Part shown: piece by piece, positions 42,736 through 53,590 of the stretch | How the letters are laid out: every line of letters starts with the position of its first letter | Numbering within the stretch: the first letter of the stretch is position 1 | Assembly (NCBI RefSeq): GCF_028209625.1 | Contig: NZ_JAQLDU010000005.1 | Span: 67,979-131,978 of the forward strand | DNA from: Collinsella aerofaciens | GTDB lineage: Bacteria > Actinomycetota > Coriobacteriia > Coriobacteriales > Coriobacteriaceae | DNA length: 64,000 bases | Reading direction: 5' to 3' | Notes under the pieces: generated by a model | Told to the model about the DNA's origin: nothing | Seen by the model: only the letters and a program-made list of their open reading frames with translations | The model's database searches: none | Position numbers and translations under genes: made by a program

Positions 42736-42795
42736 GCGCCGGCCGAAACCGGCGCGCTAATCAGTAATCGTTATTGTTAGTATAGCACTAACAAT
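42736..42795 (-). promoter_or_regulatory. Two hairpins between pflB and the glycyl-radical subunit
   Basis: First (next to the pflB stop) ATTGTTAGT / ACTAACAAT, 9-bp arms at 42773-42795; second GCGCCGG / CCGGCGC at 42736-42755. They could adjust mRNA stability or the ratio of the two subunits; neither has a long T-run. Confidence 0.5.
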
Positions 42796-42797
42796 AG

Positions 42798-44849
<2,052 letters not shown>

Positions 44850-45399
44850 TGTGTAACCACGCTCCTAGTTACGTGTAATGCGGCGCTCTCTCACACCGCT
44901 GCTTATTGAATTCTTGAATGTTCGGCTTGCACTACCGGCTTCTTCCGTTCTTCACCACACGTTGGTGCAGAGAAAAACGTTTGTCCACCTTGGAACTACA
45001 ACCCAAAACCCAAGATTTCACCCGTTTGAGAAGGATAACATAGCGACCCTCTCCATCTGGGCTGTTATATGTTTCTTTTTTTATATCATAAGGACGTTTT
45101 TTACAAACCCGCAGGAAATGCGAGCGCGAACAACTACCGTTCACCGATTTGTATGTTATTTTTCCTTGCCTTTGTACGACGTTCACTCTAGCTGTTATGC
45201 CAGCTTTAGCAGGGTAAAGTACCTCTGAGTAGGCTTTAGGACATGTCTAACGATCTGCCCCTAACTTTGCTGGCACCGCCGGTGTACGGAGGTCGCCTAA
45301 AGGTAGTTTTCTAGGCATGTCCCAAAATCTACCGCATAGGGTACGCGTGCAAGGGTATCATCTTTCACCGAAAATAGTTTCTAGTGTTAGGGGTTTTCG
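44850..45399. promoter_or_regulatory. 550-bp intergenic region between pflB and the MarR gene
   Basis: Divergent promoter zone. It contains an AT-rich patch at about 45060-45110, a likely pflB promoter, and two related strings TAGGACATGTCTAA (45238) and TAGGCATGTCCCAAAATCTA (45314), the second shared with the hairpin after lysC. I saw no coding region. A recognisable Fnr or Rex site was not found. Confidence 0.5.
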
Positions 45400-45849
45400 G
45401 TGGAAGATACCGATTTCCATGAGCTTGGGCGTCAGCTCATAACTGAGTTTGGCAGCATGCATCAGCGCATTTCGCACTTTGCGGACAAAACTCTCGGCGG
45501 CGAGATGGCTGTCATGCGCGCCCTCATACTCGCTGGCGGTTCGCTCACGCCGAGCGAACTCGCTAATCGCGCTTGGGTCTCGAACGCCCGCATCGCCAAT
45601 ATCCTACGCGCTCTCGAAACCAAGGGCTGGGTTGAGCGTGAGCACTCAAAGACCGACCGTCGTCGCGTACACGTCACGGTAACCGACAAGGGATTCCATG
45701 ATCTCGAAATCAAACGTCGGGAACTCGAGGACCGCACCGCGGCCTTCCTCGAGCAGCTCGGCGAAACAGATACCCAAGAGATGGTGCGCCTTCTAAGGCG
45801 TTTCAACGAAATTATCGACCGCAATCAAGAAAGGAGAGATGCCGAGTGA
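45400..45849 (+). CDS. MarR-family transcriptional regulator
   Basis: A 149-residue winged-helix protein (SELANRAWVSNARIANILRA as recognition part, then KTDRRRVHVTVTDKG as the wing). The start is a GTG at 45400. It overlaps the following ABC gene by 4 bp, so the three genes form one operon, and it very probably represses the exporter until an exported drug or metabolite binds it. Confidence 0.9.
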   Translation: MEDTDFHELGRQLITEFGSMHQRISHFADKTLGGEMAVMRALILAGGSLTPSELANRAWVSNARIANILRALETKGWVEREHSKTDRRRVHVTVTDKGFHDLEIKRRELEDRTAAFLEQLGETDTQEMVRLLRRFNEIIDRNQERRDAE

Positions 45850-48212
45850 GGATTCTCAAGCTCTTTAAAAAACATATCCTGGCACTGTTCGCAGCTATCG
45901 TACTTATCGTAATCAGCTGCAACGCCGATCTGGCGCTGCCTACCTATATGAGCGACATCGTCGACGTGGGCGTGCAGCAAGGCGGCATCGCCTCGCCCGT
46001 GCCCGACACCATTCGCGCCGAATCGCTCGACGACCTCGAACTCTTTATGAGCGCCAAGGATGCCAAGACGGTAGAGGCTGCGTTTGGCAAGGCGGACAAG
46101 AACGGCATCCGCACGTACAAGGGCACCGAGGACGAGCGCGCCGACGGCAGCAAGATTGCCGACATCATGAGCCTGCCCGAGACCGTCGTTCTTTCGCTCA
46201 ACCAGGGCATCGACGCCAGTTCCATGGGCGACATGATGGGCACGTCCGGCGAACAAGACAACAGCACCGCCCAGGCCATGCCCTCCCCCGAGCAGATGGC
46301 GGCGATGACGCCCGAGCAGCTCGCCGAGATGCAGCAGAAGGCCGCAGCGGAGCAGAATATGCAAAAGCAGATTGATGCCGACGGCGGCAAGATCAACATG
46401 AAGAGCCTGCGTTTGGGCGTTGAAGGCGGCCTCATCGACCAGGGCAAGCTCGTCGAGGGCGCCAACGAGATGGCTGACAAAATGGGCTCCATGTCGGGCT
46501 CCATCGTCACCCAGCGCGCCGTGAGCTACGTACAGGACGAGTACAAGGCGCAGGGCATCGACCCCGCCGACGTGCAGAACGCCTACCTGAGCCGCATGGC
46601 GACCACGATGTTTGGGCTGTGCCTGGTATCGCTCGTCGCCACCATCCTGACCGGTGCCGTGGCATCGCGCACCGCCTGCTCCATCGCACGTGACCTGCGC
46701 CGCGAGACCTTCAACAAGGTTATGCACTTCTCGCCGGCCGAGGTGGGCAAATTTAGCCAGGCCTCGCTCATTACCCGCTGCACCAACGACATTCAGCAGA
46801 TCCAGATGGCCGCAACCCTGTTTATCCGCATGTGTCTGATGGCCCCCGTCATGGGCATCGTCGCCGTCATGCGCGTCCTGGCCAACCATACCGGCCTGGA
46901 GTGGACCATCGCCGTGGCCATCATCGCGGTTTCGGCCGTCGTCGGCGTGCTTATGGGCCTCACCATGCCCAAGTTCAAAAAGATGCAGAGCTTTGTGGAC
47001 CGCGTGAACCTTACCGCCCGCGAGCTGCTCGACGGCCTTATGCCTATCCGCTCGTTCAACCGCGAGGAGCATGAGCTCGAGCGTTTTGACAAGGCTTCGC
47101 TCGACCTGATGACCACGCAGCTCTACACCAACCGAGCCATGAGCTTTATGATGCCGCTCATGATGCTCGTCATGAACTGCATCACCGTGCTTATCGTCTG
47201 GTTTGGCGCGCAGGGCGTGTCCGACGGCGTGATGCAGGTCGGCAACATGATGGCGTTTATCTCCTATACCATGCAGATCGTCATGGCGTTTATGATCCTC
47301 ACCATGGTTTCGGTCATCCTGCCCCGCGCCGAGGTCGCAGCCGAGCGCGTGGAAGAGGTCATCACCTGCTCCACGAGCATCAACGACCCTGCCTCGCCCA
47401 AACTGCCCGCAGCCAGCGCGCCGCGCGGTGAGCTCACCTTCCGCGACGTGAGCTTCCAGTACCCCGATGCCCGCGCCGATGTCATCAGCGGTGTGAACTT
47501 CACCACGCACGCCGGCCAGATGCTCGGCATCATTGGCTCCACGGGCTCGGGCAAGTCCACGCTCGTGCAGCTGATTCCGCGCCTGTACGACGTCACGGGC
47601 GGCAGCATTTCGCTCGACGGCATCGACGTGCGCGACATGACCCTTTCCGAGCTGCGCCGCCGCATCGGTTACATCCCGCAGCAGGGTCGCCTGTTCTCGG
47701 GCACCGTTGAGAGCAACCTCAAGTTTGCCGGCGACATGGTGAGCGATGATGACATGCACCAGGCAGCGCGCATCGCACAGGCCGAGGACTTTATCGCCGA
47801 ACGTGAGGGCGGTTACGACTCCCCCATCAGCCAGGGCGGCTCCAATGTCTCGGGCGGTCAGCGTCAGCGCCTGGCCATCGCCCGCGCCTTGGCCAAGAAG
47901 CCCGAGGTCGTGGTTTTCGATGATTCGTTTAGCGCGCTCGACTACAAGACCGACGCGCGCCTGCGCGAGGAGCTCGCCAAAAACGTCACCGACGCCGCAC
48001 TCGTGGTCGTGGCCCAACGCATCGCGACCATCATGCACGCCGACCAGATCATCGTGCTCGACGACGGTCACGTAGTGGGCACCGGCACGCACGAGGAGCT
48101 GCTGCACGGCTGCCCGGCGTACCTGGAGATTGCACAGTCGCAGCTTTCCGCCGAGGAGTTGGGGCTTACCCAAGAAGAAATTGCAGCCGTCATGGAAGGA
48201 GGCGAGCGCTAA
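45846..48212 (+). CDS. Heterodimeric ABC exporter, half-transporter A with large extracytoplasmic insert
   Basis: A 788-residue fusion of an ABC transmembrane domain and an ATPase. Between the first and second membrane helices lies an insert of about 160-180 residues (about 35-215), partly Met/Gln/Glu-rich, that should face outside. The ATPase has Walker A GSTGSGKST, signature VSGGQRQRLA and Walker B VVVFDDSFSALD: the residue after the Walker B Asp is Asp-Ser rather than Glu, so this is the degenerate site half. The start is a GTG overlapping marR. Confidence 0.9.
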   Translation: MRILKLFKKHILALFAAIVLIVISCNADLALPTYMSDIVDVGVQQGGIASPVPDTIRAESLDDLELFMSAKDAKTVEAAFGKADKNGIRTYKGTEDERADGSKIADIMSLPETVVLSLNQGIDASSMGDMMGTSGEQDNSTAQAMPSPEQMAAMTPEQLAEMQQKAAAEQNMQKQIDADGGKINMKSLRLGVEGGLIDQGKLVEGANEMADKMGSMSGSIVTQRAVSYVQDEYKAQGIDPADVQNAYLSRMATTMFGLCLVSLVATILTGAVASRTACSIARDLRRETFNKVMHFSPAEVGKFSQASLITRCTNDIQQIQMAATLFIRMCLMAPVMGIVAVMRVLANHTGLEWTIAVAIIAVSAVVGVLMGLTMPKFKKMQSFVDRVNLTARELLDGLMPIRSFNREEHELERFDKASLDLMTTQLYTNRAMSFMMPLMMLVMNCITVLIVWFGAQGVSDGVMQVGNMMAFISYTMQIVMAFMILTMVSVILPRAEVAAERVEEVITCSTSINDPASPKLPAASAPRGELTFRDVSFQYPDARADVISGVNFTTHAGQMLGIIGSTGSGKSTLVQLIPRLYDVTGGSISLDGIDVRDMTLSELRRRIGYIPQQGRLFSGTVESNLKFAGDMVSDDDMHQAARIAQAEDFIAEREGGYDSPISQGGSNVSGGQRQRLAIARALAKKPEVVVFDDSFSALDYKTDARLREELAKNVTDAALVVVAQRIATIMHADQIIVLDDGHVVGTGTHEELLHGCPAYLEIAQSQLSAEELGLTQEEIAAVMEGGER

Positions 48213-50068
48213 TGGCAGACGAGACCAAGACTCAGATTCCCAAGCCCACCCGCCAGCGTGGTCCCATGGGCCGCATGGGTGGCATGCGCCGCGGCGAAAA
48301 GGCCAAGGACTTTAAGGGCACCATGAGGCAGCTACTCGGCTATATCGGTCAGCACAAGATTGCCGTGTTTGCCGCCGTCACCTTTGCCGTGTGCTCTGTC
48401 ATCTTTAACATTGTGGGACCCAAGGTGCTCGGCCAGGTTACGACTAAACTGTTCGAAGGCCTGGTCTCCAAGGTCAACGGTACCGGCGATGTCGACTTTG
48501 CCTGGATCGCCAAGACGCTCGGCTTTTTGCTCTGCCTGTATCTGGCAAGCTCTGTTTGCAGCCTCATCCAGGGCTGGCTCATGACCGGCGTCACGCAAAA
48601 GATTTGTTATCGCATGCGCAAGGAGATCGCCGCCAAGATCGCCGTCGTGCCGATGAGCTATTTCAACGGCCACAGCAAGGGTGACGTGCTCAGCCGCATC
48701 ACCAACGACGTCGATACGCTCGGCCAGTCGCTCAACCAGAGCGTGACGCAGCTCATCACGTCGGTGACGCAGATTATCGGTGTGCTCGTCATGATGCTGT
48801 CGATCAGCCTGCCGCTCACCGGCGTCACCGTGCTCACGCTGCCGGCAGCCGCGATTATCCTGACCGTAATGATTCACTTCTCGCAGCCGTACTTCCGTGA
48901 GCAACAGCAAGTCCTGGGCACCGTCAACGGCATTATCGAGGAGGACTTTGCCGGCCAGAACGTCATTCAGGTGTTCGACCGCGCCGAGGCCTCGATCGAG
49001 GAGTTCGACCGTCAAAACGACCGCCTCTTTATTAGTGGCTGGCGCTCACAGTTCCTTTCGGGTCTGATGATGCCGCTTATGAGCCTGGTGGGTAACATGG
49101 GCTACGTGGGCGTCGTCGTGGTGGGCGCGCAGCTCGCGCTGACCGGCAATGCCACGCCCGGCGACATCCAGAGCTTTATCCAGTACGTTCGCAACTTTAC
49201 GCAACCCGTGCAGCAGCTGGGCAACGTGAGCAACACGATGCAGTCGATGGCCGCCGCCACCGAGCGCGTCTTTGAGTTCCTCGCCGCGCCCGAGGAGGAG
49301 CAAAAGGCCGACGCCCAGATTCCCGAGAAGCGCCCCGGCCACGTTGAGTTCGACCACGTCAAGTTTGGCTACACGACCGACAAGACCATCATCCACGACT
49401 TTAGCTGCGAGGCGCAGCCCGGTCAGACCATCGCCATCGTCGGCCCCACCGGCGCCGGCAAGACCACGCTCATTAAGCTGCTGCAGCGCTTCTACGACGT
49501 GGACGGCGGTTCGCTGCGCGTCGAGGGCGTCGACGTGCGCGACTGGGACCGCGCGGCACTGCGCGGCGAGTTTGCCATGGTGCTGCAGGATACCTGGCTG
49601 TTTAACGGCACCATCCGCGAGAACATCCGCTACGGACGTCCCGATGCGACTGACGCCGAGGTCGAGGCCGCCGCGCGCGCCGCACGCTGCGACCACTTTA
49701 TCCATACGCTCGCCGGCGGCTACGACTTTATGATCAATGAGGAGGGCACCAACCTGTCGCAGGGCCAGCGCCAGCTCGTGACCATCGCCCGCGCCATTTT
49801 GGCCGACCGCCCGGCGCTGATTTTGGACGAGGCGACCTCCAACGTCGATACCCGCACCGAGGAGCTCATCCAGCGCGCCATGGATGCGCTGATGCAGGGC
49901 CGCACGAGCTTTGTCATCGCGCATCGCCTGTCCACGATCCGCAACGCCGACGTAATCTTGGTGATCCGCGACGGCGACATCGTCGAGAAGGGCACGCACG
50001 ACGAGTTGCTCGCCCAAGGCGGCTTCTACGCCGACCTGTACAACTCGCAGTTCGACGAGGCGGCGTAA
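48212..50068 (+). CDS. Heterodimeric ABC exporter, half-transporter B
   Basis: A 618-residue half-transporter: a charged N-terminal extension of about 45 residues, six membrane helices and an ATPase with Walker A GPTGAGKTT, signature LSQGQRQLVT and Walker B ILDEATSNVD (intact catalytic Glu). Its start overlaps the stop of the previous gene (TAATG), typical of coupled subunits such as LmrCD or BmrCD. Together they export a hydrophobic or peptide compound under MarR control. Confidence 0.92.
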   Translation: MADETKTQIPKPTRQRGPMGRMGGMRRGEKAKDFKGTMRQLLGYIGQHKIAVFAAVTFAVCSVIFNIVGPKVLGQVTTKLFEGLVSKVNGTGDVDFAWIAKTLGFLLCLYLASSVCSLIQGWLMTGVTQKICYRMRKEIAAKIAVVPMSYFNGHSKGDVLSRITNDVDTLGQSLNQSVTQLITSVTQIIGVLVMMLSISLPLTGVTVLTLPAAAIILTVMIHFSQPYFREQQQVLGTVNGIIEEDFAGQNVIQVFDRAEASIEEFDRQNDRLFISGWRSQFLSGLMMPLMSLVGNMGYVGVVVVGAQLALTGNATPGDIQSFIQYVRNFTQPVQQLGNVSNTMQSMAAATERVFEFLAAPEEEQKADAQIPEKRPGHVEFDHVKFGYTTDKTIIHDFSCEAQPGQTIAIVGPTGAGKTTLIKLLQRFYDVDGGSLRVEGVDVRDWDRAALRGEFAMVLQDTWLFNGTIRENIRYGRPDATDAEVEAAARAARCDHFIHTLAGGYDFMINEEGTNLSQGQRQLVTIARAILADRPALILDEATSNVDTRTEELIQRAMDALMQGRTSFVIAHRLSTIRNADVILVIRDGDIVEKGTHDELLAQGGFYADLYNSQFDEAA

Positions 50069-50094
50069 AACCGGCGGCAAACAACCGCAATACC

Positions 50095-50136
50095 CAAAAA
50101 CGGGGGGCGCAGAATGAACTGTGCCCCCGTTTTTTG
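50095..50136 (+). terminator. Rho-independent terminator of the MarR-ABC operon
   Basis: AAAAACGGGGG pairs with CCCCCGTTTTTT (50096 on), about 27 bp after the stop. Confidence 0.85.
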
Positions 50137-50504
50137 TTCTGTGGCCCTCGAACCGCCTCCCCCGGGACCTGATTAACGGCCTCCCTCAAGGCCCCGTGGA
50201 CAAAAAATGGCAAATATGAGTACTGTCACCTTTTTAGTAACAGCCAAAACTGCCCCAAATGCCGTTTTCACAGCTTACACGCGTCCCTAAATTGATCAAA
50301 CAGCCCTATAGCGAACTTATATGTGTTTACGTTAATGAACATATTTTGCTGTTATGTCTATTATTTTGCGAAGGCAATATGATACTAAGATAGCAACCGT
50401 ACTCATATTTGGCATTTTTTGCCCACAGGGTATTTCCTGGGGAACCGACAACAGCCTTAGGGTCCCGCGCGGCGCCGCTCCCTCCCGGCATCCGCCGACG
50501 TTTA

Positions 50505-50551
50505 CCCAGATAAAACCTGCCAAAATAAACCTGTCCCTTTTTGGTAGGTTT
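50505..50551 (+). repeat. Family III repeat copy 5, in the aroF leader
   Basis: CCCAGATAAAACCTGCCAAA ... CCCTTTTTGGTAGGTTT. It ends about 100 bp before the DAHP synthase ATG. The remainder of the 580-bp gap (50137-50649) has an AT-rich stretch at 50200-50420 that should hold the promoter; nothing else was identified. Confidence 0.75.
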
Positions 50552-50649
50552 CGGGGTGACAAGGGCTTGCACTTTAGCGTGCGACAGCGGATAATGCCGA
50601 GCATTCGACAATACGCTTTTTGCTCTTTCTATAGATTGAGGAGACCCCT

Positions 50650-51681
50650 ATGGCCATGGAATTCAAACGCAGGCTGCCGATCCCCATGGAGATCCGCGAG
50701 GAAATGCCGCTTTCTGCCGAACTTACCGCCAAAAAGCAGGCATTTGACGCCGAGGTCGCCAAAGTCTTTACCGGCGAGGACGCACGTAAGGTGCTCATCA
50801 TCGGCCCGTGCTCTGCCGACCGCGAGGATTCGGTGCTCGAGTATATGAACCGACTGGCCAAGACCGCCGAAGAGGTCAAGGACAAGCTCATCATCATTCC
50901 GCGCGTCTACACCAATAAGCCGCGCACCAAGGGCACCGGCTACAAGGGCCTGCTGCACAACCCCGACCCCGAGGCTCCCGACGACCTGCTCGAGGGCGTC
51001 AAGGCCATCCGCCATATGCACCTGCGCGTTATTGAGGAGACGGGCTTCTTCACCGCCGACGAGATGCTCTATCCGTCCAACTACCAATACCTCGTTGACC
51101 TGCTGAGCTATGTTGCCGTGGGCGCACGCTCGGTCGAGAACCAGGAGCATCGCCTGGTGTCGAGCGGCATTTCGGTACCCGTCGGCATGAAGAATCCCAC
51201 TGCCGGCTCTACCACCGTTATGCTCAACTCCATTTACGCCGCGCAGGCGCACCAGAGCTTCATCTTCCGCAACTGGGAGGTCGAGTGCGACGGCAACCCG
51301 CTCGCACACGCCGTTATGCGTGGCTACATCGGTCTCGATGGGCGCACCTACCCCAACTACCACTACGAACACCTGGAACGCCTGGCCGAACGCTATACCG
51401 AGCATGCCGGCTATGCCAATCCGGCAGCGGTCATCGACTGCAACCACGACAACTCGGGCAAGCGTCCGCTGGAGCAGTATCGCATTTGCAAGGAGGTGCT
51501 CGACAGCTGCCGCCGCAACGAGTCCATCTCCAAGCTGGTCAAGGGCTTTATGATCGAGTCCTACCTGGAGGACGGCAACCAGCCGGTCGACGGCGGTGTC
51601 TTTGGCAAGTCGATCACCGACCCGTGCCTGGGCTGGGAAAAGACCGACTACCTCATCCACGAGATCGCGGAACGTATTTAG
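50650..51681 (+). CDS. aroF: 3-deoxy-7-phosphoheptulonate synthase (DAHP synthase, class I)
   Basis: A 343-residue enzyme joining PEP and erythrose 4-phosphate, the entry to aromatic amino acid synthesis. Motifs: IGPCSADRED (substrate site), TNKPRTKGTGYKG, PVGMKNPTAGS and the metal-binding IDCNHDNSGKR. Its length matches the E. coli AroF/G/H group. GAGGAG stands eight bases before the ATG. Feedback specificity (Phe, Tyr or Trp) is not clear from sequence, so aroF is a generic label. A Family II element starts one base after the stop. Confidence 0.93.
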   Translation: MAMEFKRRLPIPMEIREEMPLSAELTAKKQAFDAEVAKVFTGEDARKVLIIGPCSADREDSVLEYMNRLAKTAEEVKDKLIIIPRVYTNKPRTKGTGYKGLLHNPDPEAPDDLLEGVKAIRHMHLRVIEETGFFTADEMLYPSNYQYLVDLLSYVAVGARSVENQEHRLVSSGISVPVGMKNPTAGSTTVMLNSIYAAQAHQSFIFRNWEVECDGNPLAHAVMRGYIGLDGRTYPNYHYEHLERLAERYTEHAGYANPAAVIDCNHDNSGKRPLEQYRICKEVLDSCRRNESISKLVKGFMIESYLEDGNQPVDGGVFGKSITDPCLGWEKTDYLIHEIAERI

Positions 51682-51682
51682 A

Positions 51683-51845
51683 GTTACGGCGTTTGCCAAA
51701 CGCCGTAACGGCTCGATGCTGCAAACCCGCCAGGGCGGCAATCTGCCTTTCAACTTCGGCGGCATGATCAAAAGATCAATGCCGCCTCGTTTCAAGGCAC
51801 CTTGCTCGCTCTGGCGGGTTTTCGCTGACGTTTTTTCGACCTGCA
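51683..51845 (+). repeat. Family II structured element, copy B
   Basis: P1: GTTACGGCGTTT / AAACGCCGTAAC. P2: AAACCCGCCAGGG / CTCTGGCGGGTTT with one G-U pair on the plus strand. P3: TGCCTT / AAGGCA, where copies A and C have TGACGT / ACGTCA. P4: GGCATGATC AAAA GATCAATGCC. Begins one base after the aroF stop. Confidence 0.8.
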
Positions 51846-51914
51846 TTGTTGCCAAGGTTGGCACCAATGACTAATGCGGTAACTAGCTACGTCGGTCCGC
51901 TTGACCGGCTGGGT

Positions 51915-51996
51915 TTCTGAGGTGCGGCAGATTCCCGCGAAAGAGGAGGGCATAGACCTTAAGGGTCATGCCCGACGATTGAAGGGCAAGGTGCCG
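51915..51996 (+). repeat. Family II-related element, copy D (core inverted)
   Basis: The middle part, AAAGAGGAGGGCATAG ... CATGCCCGACGATTGAA, is the reverse complement of the P4 region of copy A, and the flanks CGGCAGATTC / CAAGGTGCCG are the reverse of its loop strands. The outer stem TTTCTGAGGTGCGGCA with TGCCGTGCCTCGGGAA has 16 pairs with four G-U pairs on the plus strand. It lies 20 bp beyond the aguA stop. Confidence 0.65.
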
Positions 51997-52016
51997 TGCC
52001 TCGGGAAGACAGACAG

Positions 52017-53222
52017 TTACGCCGAGGGCTCCTGCTGCGTAATGCAGTGGATATTTCCACCACCGAAGACGACCTGCTCGGACTGAACGCCGACGCACTT
52101 GTAGACGCCCTCGCCCCAGACCTCGTCGTAGATCTTCTGGAGTGTGTCAACGGCAAGCTGATCGTTCTCGTCGCCGTACTGCGGGACGATAACGCCGTGG
52201 TTGGTGACCAGGTAGTTCATGTAGGAGGCAATCAGCGGCTCGTCGGCAACGCGCGGCTCGGCGTTCTCGTCGGCGTCGATGGTGTCGCAGGAAGCCTGGT
52301 CCATGAACAGCGGGTTCACAGGCATACAGAGCTTGTAGACCTTCATCTTGCGGCCCTTGGCGTCAACGGCGTTGGAGAGAGTCTCGTAGACAGCGTGGCA
52401 CTGCTCGTAGAACGGATACTCGGGATCGTCGGTCCAGATGCAAGCCATGACGCCCGGAGCGATGAACGTAGCGACATCATCGATGTGGCCGTTGGTCTCC
52501 TCGGGGTCGATGCCCTCCTTAACCCAGATGACCTTCTCGACACCCAGGTAATCCTTGAGGTGCTCGTCCATATAGGCGCGAAGTTCCTCACTCCAGGGCT
52601 CAAACTTCTTGTGGAACTTGGGCCAGATGGACTCGGGATCCTCTTCCTCCTCCAGAACCGCAGAGCAGGTGCGGCCCGGGGAAAGCAGGCACTGGTCGGT
52701 CACGACCACGGTGCCTTCGCCGTCGACGGTGATGGAACCGCCCTCGAGGATCATGTCATCGGGACGATAGCGACGGCAGCCGGAAAGCTCAGCCATCTTA
52801 AGGGCAATCTGCTCGTCCTTGTCCCACGGGAAATAGAGGCCGTCGACGAGGCCGCCGTAGGCGTTGAAGTGCCAGTGGTTGGCGCGCTTATCGCCCTTGC
52901 CATTGATAACAAAAGTGGCAGCGGTGTCGCGGAACCAAGCGTCGTCGGTGGTCATCTCGATAACGGTGACGTTCTCGTCTTCCTCAAAGGCGGCCTTGCA
53001 GTTGGCGTAGTCGGCCTGGTTGGCGCACATGGTGACCGGGGTGAACTCGGCGATGGCGCGAGCGATGGCGGCATACTGCTTCTGAGCCGGCTTGGCACCA
53101 TGGGCCCAGGTATCGGTGCGATGGGGCCAGCCCATCCACACGCGATCCTGTGGGGCGAACTCAGCAGGCATAAAGAAGCCATCGGCCTTAGGGGTGGACT
53201 CGGACTCGGTGATCGTACGCAT
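52017..53222 (-). CDS. aguA: Agmatine deiminase
   Basis: A 401-residue enzyme hydrolysing agmatine to N-carbamoylputrescine and ammonia. The nucleophile cysteine is in FGGGNIHCITQQEP near the end; DDAWFRDTA, LEGGSITVDG and NGHIDDVATF provide the other guanidino-binding residues. The ATG at 53222 has GGAGGAAAT directly upstream. The antiporter-like gene upstream is transcribed in the same direction. Putrescine carbamoyltransferase and carbamate kinase, needed to gain ATP, are not in the window. Confidence 0.94.
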   Translation of the reverse strand: MRTITESESTPKADGFFMPAEFAPQDRVWMGWPHRTDTWAHGAKPAQKQYAAIARAIAEFTPVTMCANQADYANCKAAFEEDENVTVIEMTTDDAWFRDTAATFVINGKGDKRANHWHFNAYGGLVDGLYFPWDKDEQIALKMAELSGCRRYRPDDMILEGGSITVDGEGTVVVTDQCLLSPGRTCSAVLEEEEDPESIWPKFHKKFEPWSEELRAYMDEHLKDYLGVEKVIWVKEGIDPEETNGHIDDVATFIAPGVMACIWTDDPEYPFYEQCHAVYETLSNAVDAKGRKMKVYKLCMPVNPLFMDQASCDTIDADENAEPRVADEPLIASYMNYLVTNHGVIVPQYGDENDQLAVDTLQKIYDEVWGEGVYKCVGVQSEQVVFGGGNIHCITQQEPSA

Positions 53223-53590
53223 AAGATTTCCTCCAAATCGAACGATCGCTTGCTGCGGGCGGGTTACCCGCAGCCTAAAACCAAGAGATGGTAGGCGCCC
53301 GTTCCCCGGCAAAGGTCGGGGCGCCTGGCACCGGTTTTCACGGATGTCGCACCGGCAAGCGACGACGTAACCCGGTGCGCGGAGACAAAACGCACGAAGG
53401 ATACGGAAGAGAGATTGGGGCGGGCGGTGGTTACCGGAGCAATAGCTCACACCCACCTCAGAGAAAGGTTAGCAAACCTGTTGCTTGGGCACGCCTCCGA
53501 AGAGGCTAGAACGTCCCGAGTCGGGAGCGACAAGCCCGACGAAGCGTACGTTGGTACGCGAGGAAGGTTGGAGCCCCGAATCCGGGTGCT
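53223..53590 (-). promoter_or_regulatory. Structured GC-rich leader of aguA
   Basis: A 368-bp gap between the antiporter and aguA. On the minus strand several hairpins follow each other: GAGCACCCG/CGGGGCTC, GCGTAC/GTACGC, TAGGCGCCC-type stem near 53290-53325 and GCTGCGGG/CCCGCAGC at about 53250-53275, before the ribosome site. No coding region was found. It could hold an attenuator or riboswitch; I do not recognise one. Confidence 0.45.

Noticed and set aside
42713..42797. Split pyruvate formate-lyase as a sequencing frameshift
   Set aside because: The 85-bp gap has stops, two hairpins and a proper AAGGAG site before an ATG; a single-base error could not create it.
45825..48173. A 782-codon open frame on the minus strand opposite the first ABC half-transporter
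   Set aside because: Antisense shadow of a gene with Walker A, signature and Walker B motifs; very rich in His and Leu, with no plausible start site.
50137..50649. T-box or tryptophan-type attenuator in the DAHP synthase leader
   Set aside because: The string GGGTCCCGCGCGG is only vaguely like the T-box motif; no specifier loop or leader peptide with repeated Phe, Tyr or Trp codons was found.
53223..53590. A known riboswitch in the aguA leader
   Set aside because: Several hairpins are visible, but none matches a conserved riboswitch core that I can recognise, such as guanidine, SAM or lysine types.
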